Positions 7,329 through 17,500 of a DNA stretch of 64,000 nt are shown here, in pieces. The stretch is from Salinibacterium sp. PAMC 21357 (lineage in GTDB: Bacteria > Actinomycetota > Actinomycetes > Actinomycetales > Microbacteriaceae). Within the stretch, counting starts at the first letter, position 1. The number at the start of each line of letters is the position of its first letter. The position numbers and the translations under genes were made by a program. Under the pieces are notes generated by a model, which ran no database searches, was not told where the DNA came from, and was given only the letters and a program-made list of their open reading frames with translations. The stretch covers positions 310,001 to 374,000 of the forward strand of contig NZ_AHWA01000002.1 of the NCBI RefSeq assembly GCF_000247645.1. Reading direction: 5' to 3'.

Positions 7329-9995
7329 CTAGTGGGCCGCAGTATCCCAGTTATGCCCGGTTCCAATTTGCACATCAAGAGGAACAGAAAGCGTAGCCGC
7401 TCCTGACATTCGCTCATGGACAATGGTAGTCATCCGCTCAAGTTCTCCCGCAGCGATTTCGAACACCAATTCGTCATGAACCTGAAGCAACATTCTTGAC
7501 TTCAATCCTTCAGCGCGGATGTCTGCGTCAATCTGGAGCATCGCAATTTTCAGGATGTCTGCAGCCGAACCCTGAATTGGAGAGTTCAACGCCTGCCGTT
7601 CGGCATTGTCGCGCAATACGCGGTTCTTCGAGTTGAGATCGCCGAAGGGGCGTCGCCGACCAAAAATAGTAGTGGTGTAACCATCAGCGCGAGCCTGCTC
7701 GACGACGTTGCGAAGATAATCCCGTACCGCCCCAAATCGCGCGAAATAGTCGGTCATCAATGCTTTAGCTTCGCTGGTCTCAATGCGGAGCTGTTTACTG
7801 AGCCCAAAAGCACTAAGCCCGTACGCTAACCCGTACGACATTGCTTTCACTTTTGATCGCATCTCGGACGTCACGGCAGCGGGCTCAACGCCAAAGATCC
7901 GCGAGCCGACAAAGCGGTGAAGATCCTCGCCGTCGTTGAAAGCCTGGATAAGACCCTCATCTCCCGACAGGTGAGCCATGATGCGCATTTCGATCTGAGA
8001 ATAGTCCGCCGTCAACAACGTATCGAAGCCAGCACCGGCCTCGAAGGCGGAGCGTATTTGGCGACCCGTCGCCGTCTTAATCGGCACGTTCTGCAGATTG
8101 GGTTCGTTGGATGCAATGCGCCCCGTACTCGAACCAGCTTGCTCATACGTCGTGTGAACTCGGCCAGATTCGTCAATCGCTTTCTCGATGCCGGCGATAA
8201 TCTGGGCGAGTTTTGTGGCGTCTCGGTGTTTGAGGAGCAAGTCAAGAAACGGATGCGGAGCCTGTTCTTGCAAGTCCGTCAGACTGGCAGCATCCGTTGA
8301 GTAACCTGTCTTGTTCGCCCGAGTCTTCGGCATCTCCAACTGCGTGAAGAGCACCTCTTGGAGCTGTTTGGGACTGCCCAGATTAATCTCGCGACCGATC
8401 ACCTCGAAGGCATTGCGCGCGACCTCAGCTGCTGTTTCTGACAGCGATGTGCTGAGGTCGTTCAGCAACTGTCGATTCACGGCAATGCCCGTGCGCTCCA
8501 TGCGGGCGAATACAGGAACGAGGGGCATTTCGATGTCGTTCAACACGCTCAACGAACCCTCGTCAAGCTTGTCGACAAGATAAGCCGCCACCCGCACGAC
8601 GTACCAGGACATCGTAGCCGGGCTCAGTGCCTCGGTCTCGGGAACCAACTGGTTGGGGTCACTTTGCTCAATTGTCTCGCCGAGATAGTTGTAAACCTGA
8701 GCTTCTAGCTCCTCGGGTTTTGCGCTGGGCTTGAGAACCCAAGCTGCAAGCATGGTGTCAAACGCGATGCCTGCGACCTCAAGACCATTTGCCGAGGCAA
8801 TTTTGAGCTGCGCCTTCGCTGAATGCATGAATTTCGGCGCATCACTGGCTAGCCAGTTGGTCAGGGCGACGTAGTCGAGCCGGTCGGATGCCCACGGCAC
8901 GAAGGCTGTTTCTGTGGCCGTCGCGAGCCCTAGTCCTGTGACGGTGCCCTCGACTGTGGCAATAGTCAGCCCGAGCGGTTTAGTTCCCTGAGCACTGTTG
9001 GTGTCAATCCACTTCGCGAGCTCTTCGTCGACCATCGTGCGAACGACGGGAACCGTCGAGACAGAGTCGGCTGGCGCCGATATTGACGGCTCGTCGCCCC
9101 GTTCCGCGGCCGCAATTTTTAGCACGCGCTGAAGCAGTGTCTTGAACTGGAGGCGATCGAAAACTTCTTGAACAGCTGCCTCGTCAATTGGTCGACGATC
9201 GAGGTCTGTCACGGTGACAGGCAATTCAACATTCGTGAGCAGATGATTCAACTTGCGGTTGCGAACAGCACGGTCCATCTGATCGCGCAGGTTCTGACCG
9301 ACGACACCTTTGATCTCCTCGGCATGAGCGAGAACCTCGTCGAGCGACCCGTAGAGGTTGATCCATTTGACAGCGGTCTTCTCCCCCACTTTGTCGACGC
9401 CGATGAGATTGTCGCTAGTTTCGCCGACCAGAGCAGCAACGTCAGGATATCGATGGGGTTCGACACCGTAGCGCTCGAATACCGCATCGCGGTCGTATCG
9501 CTTGAGCTCAGAAACACCACGAGCATTGGGATAGAGCAGCGTCACGTCGTCATTGACCATCTGAATTGCATCGCGGTCACCAGAAACCACGAGGACACGG
9601 AACCCGTTACTGGAACCCTCGTGCGCGAGAGTGGCGAGAATATCGTCAGCCTCGTAATCCTCTTTGCTGAGCGTCTGAATACCCATCGCCTTCAAAGCTT
9701 CTTCAAGGAGAGGAATCTGGCCGACGAACTCGACCGGAGTCTCGCCTCGGGTGCCCTTATATTCGGGGTACTCCCGAGTGCGGAAGGAATAGCGCGAGAT
9801 GTCGAAAGCGACAGCAAGATGCGTTGGCTTCTCATTCCCCAGAAGCGAAATAAGCATTGACAAAAATCCATGAATGGCATTTGTGTGCTGCCCGTCACGG
9901 TTCTGAAAACTGTCAACTGGCAGCGCATAAAACGCTCGGAAGGCCAGCGAGTGGCCGTCAATGATCATGAGGGTAGGCTTTTGAATATCCGTCAC
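7329..9995 (-). CDS. polA: DNA polymerase I
   Basis: 888 residues, full length, with a GTG start at 9995. It fills gaps and processes Okazaki fragments during replication and repair. The N-terminal 290 residues form the 5'-3' exonuclease (DGHSLAFRAFYALP, YEADD, SGDRDAIQ, GDEx-like VGETSDNLIGV). The middle part, about 310-500, is the 3'-5' exonuclease fold but lacks the metal-binding acidic residues: where other PolI proteins have DTE it reads LGLTIATVEGT. The polymerase domain carries motif A (ADYSQIEMR), motif B (KAMSYGLAYG) and motif C (VHDELV). It is divergent from the thioesterase gene. Confidence 0.97.
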   Translation of the reverse strand: MTDIQKPTLMIIDGHSLAFRAFYALPVDSFQNRDGQHTNAIHGFLSMLISLLGNEKPTHLAVAFDISRYSFRTREYPEYKGTRGETPVEFVGQIPLLEEALKAMGIQTLSKEDYEADDILATLAHEGSSNGFRVLVVSGDRDAIQMVNDDVTLLYPNARGVSELKRYDRDAVFERYGVEPHRYPDVAALVGETSDNLIGVDKVGEKTAVKWINLYGSLDEVLAHAEEIKGVVGQNLRDQMDRAVRNRKLNHLLTNVELPVTVTDLDRRPIDEAAVQEVFDRLQFKTLLQRVLKIAAAERGDEPSISAPADSVSTVPVVRTMVDEELAKWIDTNSAQGTKPLGLTIATVEGTVTGLGLATATETAFVPWASDRLDYVALTNWLASDAPKFMHSAKAQLKIASANGLEVAGIAFDTMLAAWVLKPSAKPEELEAQVYNYLGETIEQSDPNQLVPETEALSPATMSWYVVRVAAYLVDKLDEGSLSVLNDIEMPLVPVFARMERTGIAVNRQLLNDLSTSLSETAAEVARNAFEVIGREINLGSPKQLQEVLFTQLEMPKTRANKTGYSTDAASLTDLQEQAPHPFLDLLLKHRDATKLAQIIAGIEKAIDESGRVHTTYEQAGSSTGRIASNEPNLQNVPIKTATGRQIRSAFEAGAGFDTLLTADYSQIEMRIMAHLSGDEGLIQAFNDGEDLHRFVGSRIFGVEPAAVTSEMRSKVKAMSYGLAYGLSAFGLSKQLRIETSEAKALMTDYFARFGAVRDYLRNVVEQARADGYTTTIFGRRRPFGDLNSKNRVLRDNAERQALNSPIQGSAADILKIAMLQIDADIRAEGLKSRMLLQVHDELVFEIAAGELERMTTIVHERMSGAATLSVPLDVQIGTGHNWDTAAH

Positions 9996-10054
9996 GCAGC
10001 CAGCCTAGCCGCGCCTGCCGACAGCCGAAACGACTTAGCTCGAAGGACTCCGCT

Positions 10055-10486
10055 GTGAAGTATCCCGATGACCTTGATCCTGAACTTATCGCCCGTCTTA
10101 TTGAGTCAGGCGGCGGAGCATTAACTCGAAAAATGGGGATCGAGTTTCTGGAACTCGGCGCCGACCGTTCGGTCGCGACGATGCCGGTTGAAGGAAACAC
10201 TCAAGTGATCGGCATTTTGCACGGCGGCGCTCACGTGGTGCTTGGTGAGTCGCTTGGATCAATCTCTTCAGCGATTCATGCCGGTCCCGGCAGAATTGCG
10301 ATGGGAATCGAGGTCAACGCGACTCACACTCGTGCTGTGCGCGAAGGAATCGTTACGGCCACGTGTACTGCTATTGCGCTGAGCCGCACTCTGGCAACCC
10401 ACGAGATCGTCATTCGCGACGATCAAGAGCGTCGGCTTTCCACCGTGCGAATCACTAACATCCTCAAGGACCGCCCTACCTCGTAA
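10055..10486 (+). CDS. Hotdog-fold thioesterase (PaaI/YbdB type)
   Basis: 143 residues from a GTG start with GAAGGA ten bases upstream. The hotdog thioesterase signature is seen as GILHGGAHVVLGESLGS near residue 50, with the helix glutamate that acts as general base, and the C-terminal strand pattern (VTATCTAIALSRTLATHEI). Family members hydrolyse acyl-CoA or aromatic-CoA thioesters. The natural substrate cannot be told from sequence. A thioesterase near polA and pyk is also present in mycobacteria, but that one is a different family, so this is not evidence for function. Confidence 0.85.
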   Translation: MKYPDDLDPELIARLIESGGGALTRKMGIEFLELGADRSVATMPVEGNTQVIGILHGGAHVVLGESLGSISSAIHAGPGRIAMGIEVNATHTRAVREGIVTATCTAIALSRTLATHEIVIRDDQERRLSTVRITNILKDRPTS

Positions 10487-10501
10487 GGCAACGCGAGGGC
10501 G
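10472..10501. terminator. Hairpin between thioesterase and pdtaR
   Basis: CGCCCT (10472-10477) pairs with AGGGCG (10496-10501) across an 18-base loop. The stem overlaps the last codons of the thioesterase gene and lies 4 bases beyond the stop of the convergent pdtaR. It could serve both genes, but it is weaker than the other terminators in the window. Confidence 0.4.
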
Positions 10502-10505
10502 CTAG

Positions 10506-11111
10506 TTACTTCTTAGCGCTCAGTTGGTCGATGATCGCCTGGGAAACATCGTGCATCGTCAATCGACGATCCATTGACGCCTTTTGAATCCAACGGAACG
10601 CGTCAGGCTCGCTGAGCCCCATCTTCTCGTTTAGGAGACCCTTAGCTCGGTCTACGAGCTTGCGGGTCTCGAAACGCTCGACAAGGTCGCTGACCTCTGC
10701 TTCGAGAGTAATGATCTGGGCATAACGACTGAGCGCGATCTCAATGGCCGGAAGCAAGTCGTTCGGCGTGAATGGCTTCACCACGTACGCCAGAGCGCCA
10801 GCCTCTGACGCCCGCTCAACGAGTTCTTTCTGGCTGAAGGCAGTGAGCAGCACAACGGGCGCGATGTGGTTAGCACTCAGGCGCTCTGCGGCAGAGATTC
10901 CGTCGAGCTGAGGCATCTTGACATCCATGATGACCAGATCCGGGCGCAGCTCGGTCGCAAGAGCAACGGCGGTCTCGCCATCACCCGCTTCTCCGACAAC
11001 CTCGTAGCCGGCGTCTCGGAGAATTTCAACGATGTCCATGCGGATGAGGGACTCATCTTCGGCAACGACAACGCGACGTGGAGCAGTTTTATTGGTGTTT
11101 TGGTCAGTCAC
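10506..11111 (-). CDS. pdtaR: ANTAR-domain response regulator (PdtaR-like)
   Basis: 201 residues, GTG start at 11111. An N-terminal receiver domain carries acidic residues near 19-20, phospho-acceptor Asp63 (LVIMDVKMP), Thr90 and Lys112 (VVKPF). A C-terminal ANTAR domain (about 140-198, KLVDRAKGLLNEKMGLSEPDAFRWIQ) binds RNA hairpins and antiterminates transcription in this family. It matches the mycobacterial PdtaR (Rv1626) layout, whose partner kinase PdtaS is encoded elsewhere. No kinase is in this window. It is a lone regulator transcribed leftwards, divergent from tRNA-Leu. Targets would be transcripts with paired short hairpins overlapping a terminator. Confidence 0.9.
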   Translation of the reverse strand: MTDQNTNKTAPRRVVVAEDESLIRMDIVEILRDAGYEVVGEAGDGETAVALATELRPDLVIMDVKMPQLDGISAAERLSANHIAPVVLLTAFSQKELVERASEAGALAYVVKPFTPNDLLPAIEIALSRYAQIITLEAEVSDLVERFETRKLVDRAKGLLNEKMGLSEPDAFRWIQKASMDRRLTMHDVSQAIIDQLSAKK

Positions 11112-11150
11112 AAGCGCAAGCCTACGGTATTCTATTCAGCGTTGTAGTCA

Positions 11151-11233
11151 GCCGAATTGGCGGAATGGTAGACGCGGAGCACTCAAAATGCTTTGTTCGA
11201 AAGGACGTGTGGGTTCGAGTCCCACATTCGGCA
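11151..11233 (+). tRNA. tRNA-Leu (anticodon CAA)
   Basis: An 83-nt class II tRNA. The 7-bp acceptor stem GCCGAAT/ATTCGGC is perfect. The anticodon loop CTCAAAA gives anticodon CAA, reading UUG. A long variable arm and the T-arm TGTGGGTTCGAGTCCCACA follow, and the discriminator base is A. The 3' CCA is not encoded (genomic ACA). It is the only RNA gene seen. Confidence 0.95.
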
Positions 11234-11539
11234 CAACATTTATTATCGAAAACCGATCACTATTCTCGGTAATCGGTCAGTCTTCGTCCCAACGTGGACG
11301 GTCACGGCATGACTCCTCATGAGGGATCGCTTCTCTCTGTGAGCTGTAATCACGATTGGTAGCCGCCTGATCGCTTGCTGGTGCCATGGTTCACGAGTCT
11401 GCGAGATCCGGCTGCCTCCGGCTGCTGGCATGCCGCGAGGGCGACTGGAGAGCTCCCGAGGGGCATGGTGAGTCGCGCCGTACCCTACGTGCAGAGTGTG
11501 GCGCAGCCGCGCCCGCGAGTCCGGCGAAATTAAGACAGT
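11234..11539. other. Gene-free stretch between tRNA-Leu and the pyk terminator
   Basis: About 300 bases with no ORF that looks like a real gene. A weak hairpin follows the tRNA (ACCGAT 11252-11257 with ATCGGT 11272-11277) and may end its transcript. The short ORFs present have no recognisable product. No integrase remnant or duplicated tRNA 3' end was seen. Confidence 0.6.
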
Positions 11540-11577
11540 GGTGCCGGCGTCGAACTCCTCAGTTCAACGCCGGCACC
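11540..11577 (-). terminator. Strong terminator of pyk
   Basis: An 11-bp perfect stem, GGTGCCGGCGT (11540-11550) with ACGCCGGCACC (11567-11577), is extended by a 5-bp inner stem GAACT/AGTTC after one mismatch, closing a four-base loop. It lies 24 bases past the pyk stop codon. On the minus strand a moderately T-rich stretch (CTGTCTTAATTTC) follows. Confidence 0.85.
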
Positions 11578-11601
11578 CTAGTTTTAAGCTAAAAGCGGAA
11601 G

Positions 11602-13047
11602 CTATTTAGTAGCCCAGGCCGGGGCCTTGGCGTTAATCGCATCGCCAACTACGTGCACGCGCAAGTCGTTCGTCGATCCAGCGATTCCGGGAGGGGAACC
11701 AGAAATCACCACGACCGTGTCGCCAATTTCAGCCAGGTTTTGATCGAGCAAGACCTCGTCAACTTGGCGGTACATTTCATCGGTGTGGGTAACGCGATCG
11801 ACAACAAATGACTCAATACCCCAGATCAGTGCCATCCGGCGCTGGATATCTGGGTTCGGAGTAAATGCTTTCATCGGAATACGGAATCGCAGTCGCGACA
11901 TGCGGCGCGCGGAATCACCCGACTCTGTAAACACACAGACATACTTAGCTTCTACGAAGGCGGCAACTTCGGCTGCGGCAAGAGTAATTGCCCCACCCTG
12001 AGTCTTCGGCTTTGTGCCAAGCTCAGCGATACGGTCGAGACCGTGCTCCTCGGTTGACTCAACAATCTTCGCCATCGTTTGAACGGTAATCACGGGGTAC
12101 TCCCCCACGCTGGTCTCGCCACTGAGCATCACAGCATCAGCACCATCCAAGATCGCGTTTGCGACGTCAGAGGTCTCTGCTCGCGTCGGTACAGGGCTTG
12201 AAATCATCGACTCAAGCATCTGAGTGGCAACGATAACGGGCTTCGCCATTCGACGTGCAAGCTCCACCGTGCGCTTCTGCACGATCGGTACAGCCTCGAG
12301 CGGAAGCTCTACACCGAGATCGCCACGAGCAACCATGATCGAGTCGAAGGCGTCAATAATCGCTTCTAGATGGTCAACGGCCTGTGGCTTCTCAATCTTG
12401 GCGATGACAGGAACACGACGGCCCTCTTCATCCATGATCTCGTGCACACGAATGATGTCATCGGCATTACGCACGAATGACAAGGCGATGAGGTCAGCAC
12501 CGAGCTTGAGCCCCCAACGGAGGTCGTCCTCATCCTTTTCGGACAGTGCCGGCACGTTGACAGCTACTCCGGGCAAGTTAATACCCTTGTTGTTGGAGAC
12601 AGCGCCCGCAACGATGACCTCGGTCGTGACGACGGTGTCGGTCGAGCTGACAACCTTGACCTTGACCTTGCCATCGTCAATAAGCAAGAAGTCGCCAGGA
12701 GCAACATCCTGCGGGAGACCTTTGAAAGTTGTGCCGCAGATCTCACGGTTGCCGAGGATATCGTCTGTCGTGATCTTGAAGATGTCACCGACTGCGAGAT
12801 CGTAGGGACCATCTTCAAACTTGCCGAGACGGATCTTAGGACCCTGAAGGTCAACCATTACGGCAACGGCGCGGCCAGCGTCTTCAGCAGCGCGGCGCAC
12901 ATTCGCATACACCTCCTCATGAACGGCGTACGTTCCGTGGCTGAGGTTCATGCGAGCAACATCGACACCTGCATCGATGATTGCCCTGATGTTCTCGTAG
13001 CTCGACGTAGCCGGGCCGAGTGTCGCGACGATTTTTGCGCGTCTCAT
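11602..13047 (-). CDS. pyk: Pyruvate kinase
   Basis: 481 residues, standard length. It converts phosphoenolpyruvate and ADP to pyruvate and ATP, the last step of glycolysis. Landmarks are the N-terminal RRAKIVATLGPATS, the catalytic-lysine block VIAKIEKPQAVDHLEAI, the MVARGDLGVELP motif, the ATQMLESM segment, and the SGETSVGEYP loop. The ATG at 13047 has AAGGAAG six bases upstream. A 62-nt gap separates it from gltD, and a strong hairpin ends the transcript. Confidence 0.98.
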   Translation of the reverse strand: MRRAKIVATLGPATSSYENIRAIIDAGVDVARMNLSHGTYAVHEEVYANVRRAAEDAGRAVAVMVDLQGPKIRLGKFEDGPYDLAVGDIFKITTDDILGNREICGTTFKGLPQDVAPGDFLLIDDGKVKVKVVSSTDTVVTTEVIVAGAVSNNKGINLPGVAVNVPALSEKDEDDLRWGLKLGADLIALSFVRNADDIIRVHEIMDEEGRRVPVIAKIEKPQAVDHLEAIIDAFDSIMVARGDLGVELPLEAVPIVQKRTVELARRMAKPVIVATQMLESMISSPVPTRAETSDVANAILDGADAVMLSGETSVGEYPVITVQTMAKIVESTEEHGLDRIAELGTKPKTQGGAITLAAAEVAAFVEAKYVCVFTESGDSARRMSRLRFRIPMKAFTPNPDIQRRMALIWGIESFVVDRVTHTDEMYRQVDEVLLDQNLAEIGDTVVVISGSPPGIAGSTNDLRVHVVGDAINAKAPAWATK

Positions 13048-13109
13048 AACTTCCTTTGACGATTCAGTGGTGGTTGAACGGGGTGGTCGTACTAGTGGTG
13101 GTGAAACAG

Positions 13110-14567
13110 TTAAACAGTCATACCGCGGTCGGTAGGAGAAACGGGGAACGGCAATTGTGTCTCCCCCTCAAGATAGCGATCTACAGCGGATGCTGCGGCC
13201 CTACCTTCAGCAATAGCCCAGACGATTAGTGATTGGCCGCGACCAGCATCACCGACAACGTACACGCCGGGGGTTTCTGTCTGGTAGTCGGCATCGCGCG
13301 TAAGGTTTCCACGATCATCTGACTCCAATGGAAGCTGACGATCGAGGGATTCTTTTTCGGGGCCAGTGAAACCCAACGCCAGCAACACGAGGTCGGCAGG
13401 AATCTCACGCTCGGTTCCTGCCTTAGGTACACGGCGGCCATCAACGAACTCGGTCTCGGCAACTTTGATTGCGCGAACCTCGCCAACAGCATTAGTGACG
13501 AACTCGACAGTCGAAGCCAAATAGAGGCGTTCACCGCCCTCTTCGTGTGCGCTCGATACTTCGAACAGCGTTGGAGTGAGGGGCCACGGCTGGTGTTCTG
13601 GACGTTCAGCGGGAGGCTGAACACCGATGGCTAAGTTCGTTACAGACAGTGCGCCCTGACGGTGCGCAGTACCGATGCAGTCAGCTCCCGTGTCTCCGCC
13701 ACCGAGGACAACCACGTGCTTGCCCTCAGCGGTGAGTTGTTCGCTCACGGTGTCGCCAGCGACGACTTTGTTTGACTGCACCAAGTACTCCATGGCGAAA
13801 TGCACGCCAAGAGAGTCACGGCCGGGAACCGGGAGATTGCGGGGAACAGTCGCGCCCGTCGCTACGACTACTGCGTCGTATCGTGCGCGCAGGTCATTCC
13901 AAGCGATGTCGACCCCGATGTTTACGCCCGCCCGAAAACGCGTTCCTTCGGCCTGCATTTGAGCGAGACGGGACTCTATGTGTCGCTTCTCCATTTTGAA
14001 ATCAGGAATACCGTAGCGCAGCAGACCACCGATGCGGTCCTCACGCTCGAACACTGCAACGGTATGACCAGCACGCGTCAGCTGCTGTGCTGCGGCCAAC
14101 CCGGCGGGGCCAGACCCCACAACGGCGACGGTCTTGCCGGTGAGACGTCCGGGAGGATGCGGTGTCACATTGCCGTCGGCAAACGCTTGGTCGATGATCG
14201 AGACTTCGATCTGCTTGATCGTGACCGCGGGCTGATTGATCCCCAAAACACACGAACTTTCGCACGGTGCCGGACACAGTCGCCCGGTGAACTCGGGAAA
14301 ATTGTTTGTCGCGTGAAGTCGCTCTATCGCTTCAGCGCTCTCACCACGACGCATGAGGTCGTTCCACTCGGGAATCAAGTTGCCTAGCGGGCACCCCTGA
14401 TGACAGAACGGGACGCCACAATCCATACAACGCCCCGCCTGTCGAACCAACTGGCTCGATTCTTGCTGTTCGTACACTTCTTTGAAGTCCATTAAGCGCA
14501 AGCTAACTGGACGTCGTTTGGGGAGCTCCCGCTCCTGTACCTTGAGGAATCCCTTGGGATCAGCCAC
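13110..14567 (-). CDS. gltD: Glutamate synthase, small (beta) subunit
   Basis: 485 residues. It supplies electrons from NADPH through FAD and iron-sulfur clusters to the large subunit GltB for glutamate formation. N-terminal cluster cysteines are C47, C50, C55, C59, C97, C101 and C105. The FAD-binding motif [12 protein letters not shown] is near residue 150 and the NADPH-binding [12 protein letters not shown] near 290. The GTG start at 14567 overlaps the gltB stop by 8 nt and has an ideal AAGGAGG site inside the gltB end, so the two subunits are translationally coupled. Confidence 0.97.
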   Translation of the reverse strand: MADPKGFLKVQERELPKRRPVSLRLMDFKEVYEQQESSQLVRQAGRCMDCGVPFCHQGCPLGNLIPEWNDLMRRGESAEAIERLHATNNFPEFTGRLCPAPCESSCVLGINQPAVTIKQIEVSIIDQAFADGNVTPHPPGRLTGKTVAVVGSGPAGLAAAQQLTRAGHTVAVFEREDRIGGLLRYGIPDFKMEKRHIESRLAQMQAEGTRFRAGVNIGVDIAWNDLRARYDAVVVATGATVPRNLPVPGRDSLGVHFAMEYLVQSNKVVAGDTVSEQLTAEGKHVVVLGGGDTGADCIGTAHRQGALSVTNLAIGVQPPAERPEHQPWPLTPTLFEVSSAHEEGGERLYLASTVEFVTNAVGEVRAIKVAETEFVDGRRVPKAGTEREIPADLVLLALGFTGPEKESLDRQLPLESDDRGNLTRDADYQTETPGVYVVGDAGRGQSLIVWAIAEGRAAASAVDRYLEGETQLPFPVSPTDRGMTV

Positions 14568-17500
14568 CGGTTACCTCCTTAATTCGCGCCCAGGTGACGT
14601 CCCCGTCAGGGTCAAGTCCCTCGGCCAATGCGGTTGCTCGCGTCTGAAGTACCGCCGCGTAGTCACGCGGAGTGACCTTCGTGAATTGCGCCGCGGTCGA
14701 CTGCATGTCTGCAAGCATTCCCTCTGCGACAACGGACCCGGTTTCTTCGAAGTGGCGTTCAAGCAGATCTTTAACTATTTCGATGTCAGCGCTGCCGAGC
14801 CCGCTCAGCACCAGTTCACCGGAACTCAGCGACTCACCATTAACGCGCTCTTCACGCAACTCGTGAACGTAGGCGGTTCCCCCGGACATACCTGCGCCGA
14901 GGTTGCGGCCCGTTGCGCCAAGAATGAGAACGAGACCACCGGTCATGTACTCAAGAGCATGGTCGCCGACACCCTCGGCAATCGCCGTTGCGCCAGAGTT
15001 GCGAACCATAAATCGTTCACCAACCTTGCCGCGGATGAAGATGCTTCCGCTGGTAGCGCCATAGCCGATCACGTTTCCCGCGATCACATTGTTCTCTGCG
15101 GCAAAGACACTCGCCAAATCGGGTCTGACGACGATCGATCCTCCGGAAAGCCCCTTACCGACGTAGTCGTTACTGTCGCCGTACAGCTTTATCGAGATAC
15201 CGGCCGGTACGAAGGCGCCAAGAGATTGGCCAGCAGATCCATGCAGCGTAATCGAAATGGTGTCCGCGGGCAGACCATGCTCACCGTGGCGAAGAGTAAC
15301 TTCGTGCCCCAGCATTGTGCCGACCGCACGATCAGTGTTGCGAACCGGCAGATCGATCTCGACTGACGTCTTGTTGTCGAGCGCATCACGGCTCAACTCG
15401 ATGAGCTTCTGGTCGAAGTGCTCGTCTAGCTCGTGGTCCTGAGCTACTGACTGAGTGCGAGGCGCGTCTGCCGCAAACTCTGGGCCATTGAACACCGGGC
15501 TGAGATCGAGGCCATCGGTCTTCCAATGAGAGATCGCTCGGTTCATGTCGAGAAGCTCGCTATGCCCGATTGCTTCTTCGAGCGTGCGGAAGCCGAGTTC
15601 AGCGAGGTACTCGCGAACTTCTTGTGCCAGGAACTCAAAGAAGTTCACAATGAACTCTGGCTTACCGGTGAATCGTTCACGCAATTCAGGGTTCTGCGTT
15701 GCAACTCCGACCGGGCAGGTATCCAAGTGGCACACGCGCATCAGAATGCAACCCGAAACAACGAGTGGCGCCGTCGCGAAGCCGTACTCTTCAGCTCCGA
15801 GAAGCGCACCGATAATTACGTCACGACCGGTCTTCATCTGGCCATCGACCTGAACGACTACTCGGTCGCGCATCCCATTGAGCATGAGCGTCTGCTGGGT
15901 TTCTGCTAGCCCGATCTCCCACGGTGTGCCCGCATGCTTCAGCGAGTTGAGTGGGCTTGCTCCCGTGCCGCCATCATGGCCCGACACAAGAACAACATCA
16001 GCTTTTGCTTTGGTAACGCCAGCGGCAACCGCGCCAATACCCTTCTGGCTGACGAGTTTGACGTGCACTCTGGCCGAGGGATTCGATCGCTTCAAGTCGA
16101 AAATGAGCTGCTTGAGGTCTTCGATCGAATAGATATCGTGGTGTGGAGGCGGCGAGATAAGACCGACTCCCGGGGTGCCGTGGCGAGTTCGTGCGATCCA
16201 CGGATACACCTTGCCCGCGGGAAGTTGACCACCCTCGCCAGGCTTGGCGCCTTGAGCCATTTTGATCTGAATATCATCGGCATGGGTCAAGTACATACTC
16301 GTTACGCCGAAGCGACCGGAAGCGACCTGCTTGATCGCGCTACGGCGAGTGGGATCAAGCAAGCGGTCAACATCCTCGCCGCCCTCGCCCGTGTTCGACC
16401 GGGCGCCAAGCTGATTCATCGCAATGGCAAGAGTTTCATGTGCCTCTTTGCTGATCGAGCCGTAGCTCATTGCTCCGGTGCTGAATCGCTTCACGATGCT
16501 CGCGACCGATTCAACTTCGTCGATCGAAATCGATTGTCGACCCTCGGTCTTGAATGTGAAGAGGCCGCGCAGAGTCATCAGATTCGCAGCTTGGTCGTCA
16601 ACCTTTGAGGTGTACTCGCGGAAGATATCGTAGCGACGGGTGCGCGTTGAATGCTGCAACTTGAAAACGGTTTCAGGGTTGAAAAGGTGCGGCGGGCCTT
16701 CACGACGCCACTGGTACTCGCCCCCGGTGTTGAGTCGCTCGTGAATGGTCGGTGCACGATCTTCTGGGTACGCCGCCATGTGACGTGCCGCGTTCTCGCG
16801 GGCGATCGCGTCGAGGCCGACACCACCAAGGATGCTTTTCGTCCCGGTGAAATACTGGTCCACGAATACCTGAGAGAGCCCAACGGCTTCGAAGGCTTGC
16901 GCTCCGGCATACGAACTGACGACGGAAATACCCATTTTCGACATGATCTTCAGAACGCCCTTACCCAGGGCGGTAATGAGATTGCGAACTGCTTTCTCCG
17001 CAGTGACGTCGGTAATCGTGCCATTACGAACGAGCTCTTCGGCGGTTTCCATCGCCAGATAGGGATTGATCGCCGATGCGCCATAACCCACCAAAAGCGC
17101 GACATGGTGAACTTCGCGCACATCGCCGGCCTCAACGATCAGGCCGACCTTCATCCGTTCCTGTTGACGGATGAGGTGATGATGCACGGTCGCCAGCATG
17201 AGCAGCGACGGAATAGGCGCTAGATCTTTGTTCGAGTCGCGGTCCGAAAGCACGATGAACTCCGCGCCATCAAGGATCGCCGCATCAGCTTCAGCACACA
17301 TTGCGGCCAAACGCGCTTCCATAGCGGATGGCCCGGCATCGACCCGATAGAGACCCTTGATCGTCGTCGCTAAGCGAGATCCGGGATGCGGTTCGATGTG
17401 CTGAATCTTCGCCAGCTCATCGTTATCGATTACCGGGAACGCGAGAGCGACTTGCTTGGCGTGATCCGGCGTCGCCGCCAGAAGATTGCGCTGTGGACCG

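Noticed and set aside
11386-11592. Short plus-strand ORF of 68 codons
   Set aside because: It has no recognisable product, no ribosome binding site, and runs through the pyk terminator hairpin.
11234-11600. Integrated element or attachment site beside tRNA-Leu
   Set aside because: No integrase, no repeat of the tRNA 3' end, and the next gene is pyk. Only intergenic sequence and the pyk terminator are seen.
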